Positions 30,931 to 38,068 of a DNA stretch of 64,000 nt are shown here, one piece after another. Source of the stretch: an uncultured Tessaracoccus sp. GTDB lineage: Bacteria; Actinomycetota; Actinomycetes; Propionibacteriales; Propionibacteriaceae. Made by a program: the position numbers and the translations under genes. A model generated the notes under the pieces. That model ran no database searches and had not been told where the DNA came from. It saw only the letters and a list, made by a program, of their open reading frames with translations. Each line of letters starts with the position of its first letter. Within the stretch, counting starts at the first letter, position 1. The stretch is taken from positions 18,974-82,973 of the forward strand of contig NZ_CALUCN010000012.1 of NCBI RefSeq assembly GCF_943914565.1, in the 5' to 3' direction.

Positions 30931-33353
30931 CGAACACCAACACCACCACCCTGCCCGGGCGCGGCCTCGACGCCGAGCAGGTCGAGGCGCTCGACGTGGC
31001 CCGCCAGCTCGTGGCCGCTGGTATCCCCCTGTTCCTCGCTGAGCCTGCGCTGAAGGATGGGAGCTGGGACCCGGCTGGCGGCACCGGAGGCTGCGGCTAC
31101 TGGCTACCGAAGGCATGGCAGCAGTCGCGCCCGGACATGGCCGTGCTGGAGCGCTGGCGGCCCGGCATGGCCCTGTGCGCGGTCATGGGGCACGGGCTCG
31201 ACGCGGTGGATGTGGACCCCCGCCATGGCGGGCACACCAGCGTCGAACAGTTGCAGGCCGCGGGCGTGTGGCCGCTGGAGCTGGGCCGACAGTCCACCCC
31301 GTCGGGCGGCTACCACGCCTTCGTCAACTCGCTCGGCGTGCACAGCCTCGACGACACCAAGCCCGGCATTGACGTGAAGGCCGGCATACCCGGCGAGGGC
31401 GGTGCAGGCTTCGTGTTCCTCGCCCCCACCAAGAAGCGCTCGAAGGTCGACGGGCAGCTGTACCGCTACCGCTGGCAGCAGACGCCGATGCTCGACGAGC
31501 TCGACCCCGACGACGACACCGGTATGCCGCTGGCGGGCATCATCCACAGCCGACGCGACACGTCCGGGCGCGACACCCCCGACCTGCCCCACGACGCCTA
31601 CGACGCCATGCCCGAGCCGAGACAGCAGGCGGTCGCCCGGTACCTCCACGCCACCGTGGAGCATGTGCGTGACGAGCTCGCCGAAGTCGCCACACGGCCG
31701 GAGGGATGGCGTGACGAGCGGGGTCGAGGCTGGGAGAAACGCCTAGCCGATGTGTGCAACCGTTTCGGGCGGCTGGCGCGTGCCGACTGGACCCCGTGGG
31801 GCTACCACGACGCCTACCAGCGGCTGGAGGGCATCGTTCCTGCCCCTGTTGCCCGGGCGGTCGGATTGCGCGGCAAGTGGATCAGCCAGCGCGGCAGACG
31901 AACTCCGGCACGCTGGCCCGAGCAACTCGACCACGAGGAGCCGCGGCCGGAGCTCCAGCCTGCCCATGCGGGCTCGACCGCAAGCGGGCAGCTGGGTGCT
32001 GCCCGGGTGGCTCCCCGCGCCGGGGAGTGGAGCGGGCAAACCCGGGTGGCGCACCTGCTGGCCGAACGGTGGGCGGGACGCCTGCTGCACGTGCACGGGC
32101 TCGGCTGGCACCACTGGACCGGCACCCACTGGGCGCCCGATGAACTCGGCAAGACACGCCAAGCACTGCTGGAGACCATGCGGTATCACTGGCCGGCCAC
32201 CTTCGACGATCAGCGGCTGGGCCGCGACCTGAGGGCCTGCCAGAGCGCGGCAGGGCAGAACGGGGCGTTGGAGATTGCCGCGGAGCTGCCCGCGTTCGCG
32301 GCCACCGTCGAACAGCTCGACGCCGACCCGTACCTGCTGAACGTCGCCAACGGCACCCTTGACCTGCGCACCATGCAGCTGGGACCCCACAGACCGGAGG
32401 ACCGCGTCACGAAGCTTGCCCGCGGCGCCTACGACCCCGGCGTGGATCGGGGCGTGTGGGAGGCGTTCCTGCGCCAGATTCTGCCCGACGAGCAGGTGCG
32501 CGCCTATCTGGCGCGGTTCGTTGGGCTCGCCCTGCTCGGCACGGTGGAGGAGCAGGTGTTCACGATTGCGATTGGGACGGGCGCGAACGGCAAGGGCGTG
32601 TTCTACACGTCGGTGCTGTATGCGCTCGGGGACTACGCGCACGTCGCGCCCGTGTCGCTGTTCACCGACTCGAAGGACAGCGCCAACCGTGCCACCCCGG
32701 ACGTGGTGGCGTTGCTTGGGAGGCGGTTCGTGGTGTGTTCGGAGACGGAGAGCACGAACCGGCTGGCGGCCGCGACGATGAAGAACCTCACTGGCGGGGA
32801 CACTGTCACGGCTCGGGCGCTCTACGGCAGTCCGATCACGTTCGAGCCGTCGCACACCGTGTTGATGGTGACGAACTTCCTGCCCAAGGTGAGCGGGGAC
32901 GACCCGGCGGTGTGGCGGCGTATGCGGGTGATCCCGTTCACGGTCACCATCCCCAAGCCGGAGCGGGACCCCAAGCTGCCCGAGACGCTGCGGCTGCACG
33001 CTGACGCGATACTCACGTGGGCGGTCGAGGGGTACGCCGACTACCGGCGGCAGGGCCTCAACCCGCCCGAGGCGGTCACGAGCGCCACGGACGCCTACCA
33101 GCGGAATTCGGACCTCATCGGCCAATTCATCGAAGAGTGCTGCATCACGAGCCCGCACTACAGGACGCCCATGGCGGACCTTCACAGGGCATGGGTGTGG
33201 TTCGCGTCCGAGGTGGGTGGCCCGACGCTCTCCAGCAGGCAGCTGGGTGACGAGCTGGGGCGGCGCGGCTTCGAGTCGAGCCGGGGAGCGAAGGGCGTTC
33301 GGTGCCGTTCCGGGTTGGCGGTCGCGTCCGAGGCCCAAGACGAGGCAGCATAA
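30927..33353 (+). CDS. Primase-polymerase / SF3-type helicase (replication initiator of the element)
   Basis: An 808-residue multidomain protein. Residues about 15-200 are an archaeo-eukaryotic primase (prim-pol) domain, with metal-binding DAVDVDPRHGG, then STPSGGYHAFV and GIDVKAG. Residues about 375-500 are a D5_N-like domain (WAGRLLHVHGLGWHHWTGTH). Residues about 520-760 are the superfamily 3 helicase with Walker A GTGANGKGVF near 550, FVVCSETES as Walker B region, and a C-terminal segment with VTNFLPKVSGDDPAVWRR. This is the P4-alpha/D5 architecture that opens an origin and primes it. GTG 30927 overlaps the previous stop. The origin-like palindrome lies 19 bp downstream of its stop. Confidence 0.93.
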   Translation: MTNTNTTTLPGRGLDAEQVEALDVARQLVAAGIPLFLAEPALKDGSWDPAGGTGGCGYWLPKAWQQSRPDMAVLERWRPGMALCAVMGHGLDAVDVDPRHGGHTSVEQLQAAGVWPLELGRQSTPSGGYHAFVNSLGVHSLDDTKPGIDVKAGIPGEGGAGFVFLAPTKKRSKVDGQLYRYRWQQTPMLDELDPDDDTGMPLAGIIHSRRDTSGRDTPDLPHDAYDAMPEPRQQAVARYLHATVEHVRDELAEVATRPEGWRDERGRGWEKRLADVCNRFGRLARADWTPWGYHDAYQRLEGIVPAPVARAVGLRGKWISQRGRRTPARWPEQLDHEEPRPELQPAHAGSTASGQLGAARVAPRAGEWSGQTRVAHLLAERWAGRLLHVHGLGWHHWTGTHWAPDELGKTRQALLETMRYHWPATFDDQRLGRDLRACQSAAGQNGALEIAAELPAFAATVEQLDADPYLLNVANGTLDLRTMQLGPHRPEDRVTKLARGAYDPGVDRGVWEAFLRQILPDEQVRAYLARFVGLALLGTVEEQVFTIAIGTGANGKGVFYTSVLYALGDYAHVAPVSLFTDSKDSANRATPDVVALLGRRFVVCSETESTNRLAAATMKNLTGGDTVTARALYGSPITFEPSHTVLMVTNFLPKVSGDDPAVWRRMRVIPFTVTIPKPERDPKLPETLRLHADAILTWAVEGYADYRRQGLNPPEAVTSATDAYQRNSDLIGQFIEECCITSPHYRTPMADLHRAWVWFASEVGGPTLSSRQLGDELGRRGFESSRGAKGVRCRSGLAVASEAQDEAA

Positions 33354-33371
33354 AACCCCTTGTCAGCGGCA

Positions 33372-33460
33372 TGGGTGACGTAGGGTGACGAACTTGCGGC
33401 AAGTTTCTAGACTCATTTTCCTATATGGGTTGCCGCTGGTTCGTCACCCTACGTCACCCA
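33372..33460. repeat. 89-bp palindrome with GGGTGACG iterons, candidate replication origin
   Basis: Left arm 33372-33393 and right arm 33439-33460 are perfectly complementary over 22 bp; two mismatches later, GCGGCAA/TTGCCGC adds 7 bp. Each arm carries two GGGTGACG units separated by TA. The centre is A/T-rich (ACTCATTTTCCTATAT), unusual in this GC-rich DNA. Its place directly after the primase-helicase gene and lack of a T-run favour an origin over a terminator. Confidence 0.65.
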
Positions 33461-33633
33461 AGGGCCCCGAGACCCCGAAATCGACACCCCGAAACACGAG
33501 GAAGACGACGAGGACGACTACCCCCACCTGCTGCCCGGCCACTGGCCGAACCCCATGGACGGGCGAGGATGTTGGTAGGCCCATGCGCGACAGTCGCCCA
33601 GCCCTGCAACACTGGCACCCGAGGAGCACGCCG

Positions 33634-33840
33634 ATGATGAACCCCCACTGCACCCCCGACCCCCTCGACGACGCCCAGCGGAAGGCCGTGGCCGCCCAGC
33701 TCGACGCCCTCCTGCACGCCGTGCCCGAAGACGGTGACGGCCCGCTCAGGGCGCGGCTGGAGGCCTACGTGCAGGGCCTCAGGTGCGAGCTGCCCGGGCA
33801 GGTCGTGGAGGGCCTCAGGGGCGGTCGAGAATCGCTTTGA
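33634..33840 (+). CDS. Small hypothetical element protein
   Basis: A 68-residue protein (MMNPHCTPDPLDD, AVAAQLDALLHAVPEDG, LEAYVQGLRCELPGQVVEGL), mostly helix. ATG 33634 has GAGGAG 7 nt upstream, the best start in a longer open frame whose 5' part runs through the palindrome. Its 3' end overlaps the convergent resolvase gene by 26 bp. No family is recognised. The strong ribosome site and typical codon use support it being real. Confidence 0.5.
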   Translation: MMNPHCTPDPLDDAQRKAVAAQLDALLHAVPEDGDGPLRARLEAYVQGLRCELPGQVVEGLRGGRESL

Positions 33841-34453
33841 CGGTCGAGGGGTACCACTTGCCCCCGGCTGCGGTCGGAACGCCCTCAGCGGTCAGCTGGG
33901 CGGCCACCTTGGCGAGGCTGAGGCTCTGAGCGCGCAGTGCCCGCACACGCGCCACGGTGGCGTCGGGCAGCATCGAGGGGCGACCCATGTGCTTGCCCGT
34001 GGTGGCCTTGATCCTCGCCATGCCTTCGCGTGTGCGTTCCCCGATTCGCTTGCGCTCCATCTCAGCGAACGCGCACACCACTTGCGCCATGGCCGCGCCG
34101 GTGATGGTGGTGGTGTCCACGCCGAGGTCCAAGCACACCAGCGCCCAGCGTTGGCGGGTGGCGGTGTCGAGCAGGCCGGCGAAGTCCGCGACGTTGCGGC
34201 TGAGACGGTCGAGCTTCGACACGGCCAGCGCGTCGTAGTGGCCGGCCTTCAGTTCGGCCAGCGCTCGGGCGAGCACGGGGCGTCCGGTGAGGCTGCGGGC
34301 GCTGGCCGCGTCTTCGCGGTAGATGGTGAGCTGCCAGCCCTTGGCCTTCGCTTCGGCTTCGAGCGCGGCCGCCTGCACTTCGGGGCCAACCTCCTGCTTC
34401 GAGGTGGAGACGCGTACGTAGCCGATGACGTTGAGTGCTGTGGTGTTGCCCAT
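33815..34453 (-). CDS. Serine recombinase, resolvase/invertase family
   Basis: A 212-residue small serine recombinase. The nucleophile Ser is in IGYVRVSTSKQ near residue 15. Catalytic arginines are in SKLDRLSRNVADF and in the ERKRIGERTREGM long helix. A C-terminal helix-turn-helix (SLSLAKVAAQLTAEGVPTA, STVKAILDR) binds the site. It may resolve multimers of the excised element or invert or rearrange DNA. It is the only element gene on the minus strand. ATG 34453 follows two CGTGTAT repeats, which may be an autoregulatory site. A second recombinase beside a tyrosine integrase is unusual in an element this small. Confidence 0.92.
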   Translation of the reverse strand: MGNTTALNVIGYVRVSTSKQEVGPEVQAAALEAEAKAKGWQLTIYREDAASARSLTGRPVLARALAELKAGHYDALAVSKLDRLSRNVADFAGLLDTATRQRWALVCLDLGVDTTTITGAAMAQVVCAFAEMERKRIGERTREGMARIKATTGKHMGRPSMLPDATVARVRALRAQSLSLAKVAAQLTAEGVPTAAGGKWYPSTVKAILDRP

Positions 34454-34502
34454 ACCCCAAGCATACACGAAGGGAACCCTTTTTGTATACACGGGTGAGG
34501 AC
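34454..34502 (-). promoter_or_regulatory. Resolvase upstream region with CGTGTAT repeats
   Basis: On the minus strand CGTGTATAC (around 34487-34495) and CGTGTATGC (around 34464-34472) are spaced about two helical turns apart, with A/T-rich DNA between. The arrangement fits a recombinase binding site (res) or an operator overlapping the resolvase promoter. Confidence 0.4.
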
Positions 34503-34510
34503 CCACACCC

Positions 34511-34547
34511 CGACCCCAACCACGACCCCGTGAGCGCCTGCTCCACG
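34511..34547. repeat. Direct repeat flanking the hairpin array, left copy
   Basis: Starts CGACCCCAACCACGACCCCG and ends GAGCGCCTGCTCCACG. The two halves reappear at 35722-35742 and 35766-35782, separated there by a tandem CGACC(C/T)CGTCCA insertion. The stretch 34548-35087 between this and the array is C-rich, low-complexity and shows no convincing gene. Confidence 0.7.
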
Positions 34548-35198
34548 ACCCCGTCCACGCCGACCAACCAGCCCGAGCACGCCACCCACAACACCAACCC
34601 GACACCAACCCGGGGCAGGGGGACGCCCCCCGAACCCGACCGCTTCCGCCTTTCACGGCATTGGCGGACGTCTCTCCCACGCAGTTCCACGAGACAGAAA
34701 CCCGACACCACGACACAACCAACGCACTACCCGCACGACGACTGGCATCCCACGCGTCACGGGCACGTGGCGGGCACACCCACGTCGCACGACCAGACAA
34801 CACCCGAGCAGCACGCGCCACCGTCGCGCCCGACCACTCGACCCCGACGCCCGGGTGGGGTCACCCCCTCCCCCTCTCATCACGCCCGGGCGGAAGGGGT
34901 AGGCGCTCAGATTGCGTACAGGTCTGGAGGAACGCGCTACAGGAGGGCCTAGAAGGCACCTAGGAGCGCATTAAGCCCTTCGGCCTACACTGTTCTACCC
35001 CCACGGATTCAAGGCCGTCAGAATGGCGCACAGCGCTTCCCACGGTGTCGCGCTGGGCAGTGAACGGGGCATGCGCCAAACGCGCACCCCTCGACGGCCC
35101 GCATGCCCGTGCATCGAGGGAGTGCCCTTGAGTCAGGCTCAATGTCACTGAATCGAGCCGTGCATGCCCGTGCATCGAGGGGTACGCACCATCTGCGT

Positions 35199-35243
35199 AC
35201 CCTTCTCGTCCTCGTCGAGGGGGTACCCACCAGCTGGGTACCC
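35199..35243 (+). repeat. Linker-hairpin module, copy 1
   Basis: The 20-nt linker ACCCTTCTCGTCCTCGTCGA (35199-35218) is followed by a 9-bp hairpin with loop CCAGC (GGGTACCCA / TGGGTACCC, 35221-35243). The hairpin before it (35180-35202) has the similar loop CCATC. Compare copy 2 at 35590-35635. Confidence 0.75.
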
Positions 35244-35589
35244 TCCCACCAACGTGTCGCACAGTGCGACACCTCAGCCACTACACCGTCCACTCAGACC
35301 GGGCGAGAGGTGTTAGCTCTCCTAACACCTCTCGCCCACAAAACCGTGAGCGGCATTCGCGGGGAGCTCACGAAGACCGGAAGGCAGGTGTGTCCAATTG
35401 GACACACCTCGCACACCCCTGATTCGCCCAACCCCATTCCGTCGAGACGTCCGAGCGGTGAACGAGGTGGGTCAGGATGTCCCACCTGAGCCCGAGCGCA
35501 TCGACTACGATACGGGTGAGGTGCTCGACGAGCAACCCGCTCCGGCGGCCCGCACGCCCGTGAGGTGGTTCCGACGGAACCACCTGCCC

Positions 35590-35635
35590 ACCCTTCTCGT
35601 CCTCGTCGATGGGTGTGCGCCAGCCGCACCCCATC
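35590..35635 (+). repeat. Linker-hairpin module, copy 2
   Basis: The same 20-nt linker (35590-35609) precedes a hairpin with the same loop CCAGC but a different, still-complementary stem (GATGGGTGTGCG / CGCACCCCATC, 35608-35635). It is again preceded by a hairpin (35563-35585). Identical linker and loop with changed paired bases is the pattern of structure-level conservation. Confidence 0.75.
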
Positions 35636-35721
35636 CAAGATCGCCTTGGCCGGGCTCAGAACGCGACCGTCGTTTCTGAGGCCGGTAACTGTGGGTGTCA
35701 TGACCACAGTTGGGGCCATCA

Positions 35722-35782
35722 CGACCCCAACCACGACCCCGTCCACGACCTCGTCCACGACCCCGTGAGCGCCTGCTCCACG
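35722..35782. repeat. Direct repeat flanking the hairpin array, right copy
   Basis: Matches 34511-34547 in two blocks (35722-35742 and 35766-35782) around a 24-bp tandem insertion. With the left copy it brackets 1.2 kb containing the whole hairpin array. Confidence 0.65.
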
Positions 35783-35842
35783 GCCTCGTGGCGGGTGTCG
35801 TTGTGTCAGTGTCGTGCCCGAGTCTTCTCAGCAGGCCCGGGC

Positions 35843-36067
35843 GTGTGCTAGCGTTGCTGGCAGGTGCTGAACACACCTGATACCTAGCGGCTACCGCTCC
35901 CGTTTGGGCGGTTTCTTCGGCTTTTGAGCCGGGTGGCTGGCGTGATACAAGACCCTCCGGGGGAAAGCGTCGGGCCCGACTAGGTACGGGTGTTCAACCA
36001 CCCGGCCCCTTTGCCCTTGAACAAGGCACGGGGTCCCTGAACACGATTACCTAGGAGGGACATCGTC
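35843..36067 (+). promoter_or_regulatory. Promoter and long structured leader of the right-end gene set
   Basis: TAGCGT (35849-35854, preceded by TGTGC) looks like a -10. Then come the hairpin CAGGTG/CACCTG (35861-35879), a hairpin CGGGTG/CACCCG near 35988-36005, and a strong ribosome site AGGAGGGA (36053-36060), 7 nt from ATG 36068. About 200 nt of leader is long for this genome and suggests attenuation or RNA-level control. No known riboswitch is recognised. Confidence 0.4.
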
Positions 36068-36457
36068 ATGTCCATGTTCGCCCCACCCCGTATCAGCCCG
36101 TTGCGTGACCAAGCCAACGCCTGCACGCTCGCCGTGGCCATCAGTCTGCTGACTGGCCTGCTCGACACACTGCCGCACGAGGACGCCCAGCGTGCCCGTC
36201 GTGTCCTGATCGACCTGCACGAGCTCCACCACGTCACCCGGCGCGACGCCCACAGTCACCAGCCGAAGAGCTCCATGCTGGAGGGCTTGCGCCACAGCCA
36301 CGCCGAAGCGACCATGATGGTCGCCGTGGTGGACGCGGCCCGCCAGCACCAGATCAGCAACGACGTGGAGGAGGCTGCGTGCAAGCTGCGCGACCTCGCC
36401 AGTGGCAGGCTCGACGAGCTGGAGACGAGCATCATCGAGGCGGGGGGCCAGCTGTGA
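36068..36457 (+). CDS. Small hypothetical element protein (first of four)
   Basis: A 129-residue helical protein with no signal or membrane segment (ANACTLAVAISLLTGLLDTL, RARRVLIDLHELHHVTRRD, SHAEATMMVAVVDAARQHQI). It is His-rich in the middle. ATG 36068 has the strongest ribosome site in the element (AGGAGGGA, 7-nt spacing). It begins a tightly overlapping four-gene set ending just before attR. Genes at this position in phage satellites and integrative elements are often cargo or host-interaction genes, but nothing in the sequence identifies this one. Confidence 0.6.
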   Translation: MSMFAPPRISPLRDQANACTLAVAISLLTGLLDTLPHEDAQRARRVLIDLHELHHVTRRDAHSHQPKSSMLEGLRHSHAEATMMVAVVDAARQHQISNDVEEAACKLRDLASGRLDELETSIIEAGGQL

Positions 36458-36666
36458 ACACCGTGGCTGTGAAGCATGCTGCCTTGCTCGAAGACGTGGA
36501 GTTCCTCGCCGGCTGGGGGGAGTCGTGGTGCGCGATTGCGGCACGGCTCGGGCGTACCCCGGGCGCGTTGGCTCGTCAGCTGCACCGGCTCGGACGCCAC
36601 GACCTCGTGGCCCAGCTGGGTGGCGGGCGTGACGACTGGCAGACCCGCAAGGAGGTGGCGGCGTGA
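36454..36666 (+). CDS. Small HTH-like element protein
   Basis: A 70-residue protein with a likely helix-turn-helix (FLAGWGESWCAIAARLGRTP followed by ALARQLHRLGRHDL), of the type used by small phage DNA-binding proteins. The start is GTG 36454, overlapping the previous stop (GTGA), and its stop overlaps the next GTG in the same way. Probably binds DNA; target unknown. Confidence 0.55.
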   Translation: MNTVAVKHAALLEDVEFLAGWGESWCAIAARLGRTPGALARQLHRLGRHDLVAQLGGGRDDWQTRKEVAA

Positions 36667-36875
36667 ACAGCACCACCCTCACCGAGGCGGGGCAGCTGGC
36701 GTTCGACAACCTGAAGTTGCTGCGGCGCGCCGTGGACACCCTCGAACTCGCCGCGTGGCGTGACGAGGCATTGGAAGACGTGTGCGGCGTGCGGGAACTC
36801 GCCGAGGAACTTGAGGCCCTCGCTGACGAGCTGACACACCTGCACCACCGCGACGCCGAGGAGGTGGCGGCATGA
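36663..36875 (+). CDS. Small acidic helical element protein
   Basis: A 70-residue, strongly acidic, all-helical protein (LAFDNLKLLRRAVDTLELAA, RELAEELEALADELTHLHHR) with heptad-like leucines, so a short coiled coil is likely. GTG 36663 and its stop both overlap neighbours by 4 bp. No family is recognised. Tiny acidic proteins in mobile elements are often inhibitors, but there is no direct evidence for this here. Confidence 0.5.
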   Translation: MNSTTLTEAGQLAFDNLKLLRRAVDTLELAAWRDEALEDVCGVRELAEELEALADELTHLHHRDAEEVAA

Positions 36876-37360
36876 CGCTCACGTGGTACACCATCCCCGT
36901 GTATTCGAGCCCTGCGGCCGCGCTGGAGGCAATGGCCCCGTTCGGGGTGCAGCTCGTCACCCCGTTCCCCGAGTCGGCCCGCTACTTCCACGATCCCTCG
37001 TCCGGGCGCGTCGTGGTGTGCGCCGGGCGGCACCGCGTCTACGACGATGGCCGGATTGAGGTGCGCCCCTACTCGAACCTGACCAGCCGCCACCTGACGA
37101 ACCTGATTGCCGCCACCAGCACGGCGTTCAACCGCGACCGTGGCACATGGTGGAAGCGGCGGCGCAAGTCGAAGCGGGTGCCCGTCCCGTACTACTGGCG
37201 GTTCGTGTGCCTCGTCGCTGACGACACCGAGGTGGCCCGCGTGGCGCAAGCCTGCACCGTGGAGGCGACAGGCTCGGGGCCCGTGGTCGAGCTGACCGCC
37301 CAGCAGGTGCGTGACGCCCCGAACGGTAATCCCACGGTGGCCCCGGGTTCGGTCCACTGA
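36872..37360 (+). CDS. Hypothetical protein at the right end of the element
   Basis: A 162-residue soluble protein with Tyr/Trp-rich segments (LTWYTIPVYSSPAAALEAM, FHDPSSGRVVVCAGRHRVYD) and a basic patch (TWWKRRRKSKRVPVPYYWRF) that could bind nucleic acid. ATG 36872 overlaps the previous stop (ATGA). It is the last gene before attR, 76 bp away, a typical place for cargo. Family not recognised. Confidence 0.55.
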   Translation: MTLTWYTIPVYSSPAAALEAMAPFGVQLVTPFPESARYFHDPSSGRVVVCAGRHRVYDDGRIEVRPYSNLTSRHLTNLIAATSTAFNRDRGTWWKRRRKSKRVPVPYYWRFVCLVADDTEVARVAQACTVEATGSGPVVELTAQQVRDAPNGNPTVAPGSVH

Positions 37361-37436
37361 ACGGACTGATTCCCCCCGTTCACCCCCCGAAACAGAATCG
37401 AACGAACATCATGCCTTGTCAGAGCGATTTCGAAAC

Positions 37437-37460
37437 AGGTTCAACTCCTCTCTCGCGCAC
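37437..37460 (+). other. attR: 24-bp core
   Basis: Identical to 27908-27931 in the tRNA-Leu 3' end. Only the 24-bp 3' part of the tRNA is present here, without the rest of the gene, so this is the displaced chromosomal half-site, not a second tRNA. Confidence 0.93.
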
Positions 37461-37466
37461 CATGGG

Positions 37467-37520
37467 AAACCCCCGGCTGAAAAGGTGAAAAACCTAGTCA
37501 GCCGGGGGCTTTGCTTTCTC
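37467..37520 (+). terminator. Original tRNA-Leu terminator, displaced by the element
   Basis: CCCCCGGCTGA (37470-37480) pairs perfectly with TCAGCCGGGGG (37498-37508), followed by CTTTGCTTTCT. It lies just outside attR, where the end of the tRNA transcript would have been before integration. Confidence 0.75.
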
Positions 37521-37588
37521 CTGAGGGCGACAGGAGGCGACATGGAATGCCATTCAAGGGGGCCCGTTGGGGGGCCGGCCGGGCCGAG

Positions 37589-38068
37589 CTACTTCCAGGC
37601 CTTCATGAATTCGTCGCCGATCGCGACGAGCTCTTCCTTGGACGCGCCCGTGCGGTAGATAGATACGACGCCTCCCCATGCGTCCGTGTGGCAGCTGGAC
37701 TCCCCGAGCGTATCAGTCTCACAGAGCCAGTGCCCGATTACCGTAGGGTTCTGGTCAATCCTTCCCTTTCTGGCGGTGACATTTCCGGTGTAGCCGATCG
37801 TGACGCGGCCCTCGGCGGAGTCGTAGTAGAGGATGCCTATTGTCTGGTCGCTGGACTGCCGTTTCCATTTGCCGAAGGTCTTGGGTGGTTCTGGTGGGTC
37901 GCCGATGTGTCCGGGGTAGGAGACGGATGGTGTGGGGCTGGGTTCGACGGCCGGTGACGTGGGCGTGGTTGGCGTTGGGGTGGGCGTCGGTTCCTGTGCC
38001 GGTGTGCAGGCGGTGAGGGCTGCGAGGGCGAGTGCGGCGGTGAGTGTGTGGAGTCGTGGAGGCTTCAT
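37589..38068 (-). CDS. Lipoprotein, tandem paralogue 1
   Basis: A 159-residue lipoprotein. The signal ends at the LTAC lipobox (ALALAALTACTP), followed by a Thr/Pro linker (PTPTPTPTTPT) and a small domain with PSVSYPGHIGDPPEPPKTFG, GHWLCETDTLGESSCHTDAW (two Cys, probably a disulfide) and the end IGDEFMKAWK. It is about the same length as the paralogue at 38540-39022 and clearly homologous along its whole length. ATG 38068 overlaps the end of the middle copy (ATGA). It is the last gene of a six-gene operon with WXG-like proteins. Repeated surface lipoproteins beside such proteins could be immunity or receptor-like; not established. Confidence 0.8.
   Translation of the reverse strand: MKPPRLHTLTAALALAALTACTPAQEPTPTPTPTTPTSPAVEPSPTPSVSYPGHIGDPPEPPKTFGKWKRQSSDQTIGILYYDSAEGRVTIGYTGNVTARKGRIDQNPTVIGHWLCETDTLGESSCHTDAWGGVVSIYRTGASKEELVAIGDEFMKAWK

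Larger units (their letters stand above)
35088..35711. repeat. Array of about ten non-identical hairpins
   Basis: Perfect or near-perfect inverted repeats at 35088-35120 (7-bp arms), 35180-35202 (9), 35221-35243 (9), 35254-35272 (9), 35301-35337 (16), 35346-35371 (6), 35386-35409 (24-bp palindrome), 35465-35487 (7), 35563-35585 (11), 35608-35635 (11, one bulge), 35655-35680 (7) and 35687-35711 (8). Stems differ from one another. Four of them begin AGGTG and end CACCT. The 20-mer GCATGCCCGTGCATCGAGGG occurs twice (35101, 35162). No intact gene covers the region. It could be a structured RNA, an origin or transfer site, or a protein-binding array. Confidence 0.75.
27908..37460 (+). mobile_element. 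Integrated 9.5-kb element in tRNA-Leu, satellite-like (integrase, primase-helicase, resolvase, no virion genes)
   Basis: Bounded by 24-bp direct repeats. Order: attL, terminator, tyrosine integrase, zinc-finger/HTH protein, excisionase-like gene, small gene, primase-polymerase/helicase, origin-like palindrome, small gene, serine resolvase (opposite strand), hairpin array, four tiny genes, attR. Integration plus a self-coded replication initiator without packaging, conjugation or structural genes resembles phage-inducible satellites or small replicating integrative elements. No recognised antiphage or resistance cargo is present; the four tiny genes at the right end are the only candidates. 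Excision would give a circle of about 9.53 kb. Confidence 0.88.

Noticed and set aside
34425..34952. Plus-strand frame between the resolvase and the hairpin array
   Set aside because: The translation is a Thr/Pro/His-rich low-complexity string without a ribosome site. Its start lies inside the resolvase gene.
35398..35679. Short plus-strand frames through the hairpin array
   Set aside because: Different hairpins fall in different frames, and no single frame spans the array with a ribosome site. The apparent repeated peptide TLLVLV is a by-product of the repeated 20-nt linker.
35088..35711. Possible CRISPR array
   Set aside because: The palindromes are not identical, spacing is irregular and there is no leader or cas gene.
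37437..37460. Second tRNA-Leu gene at the right end of the element
   Set aside because: Only the 24-bp 3' portion is present, without D-arm, anticodon arm or variable arm; it is attR.
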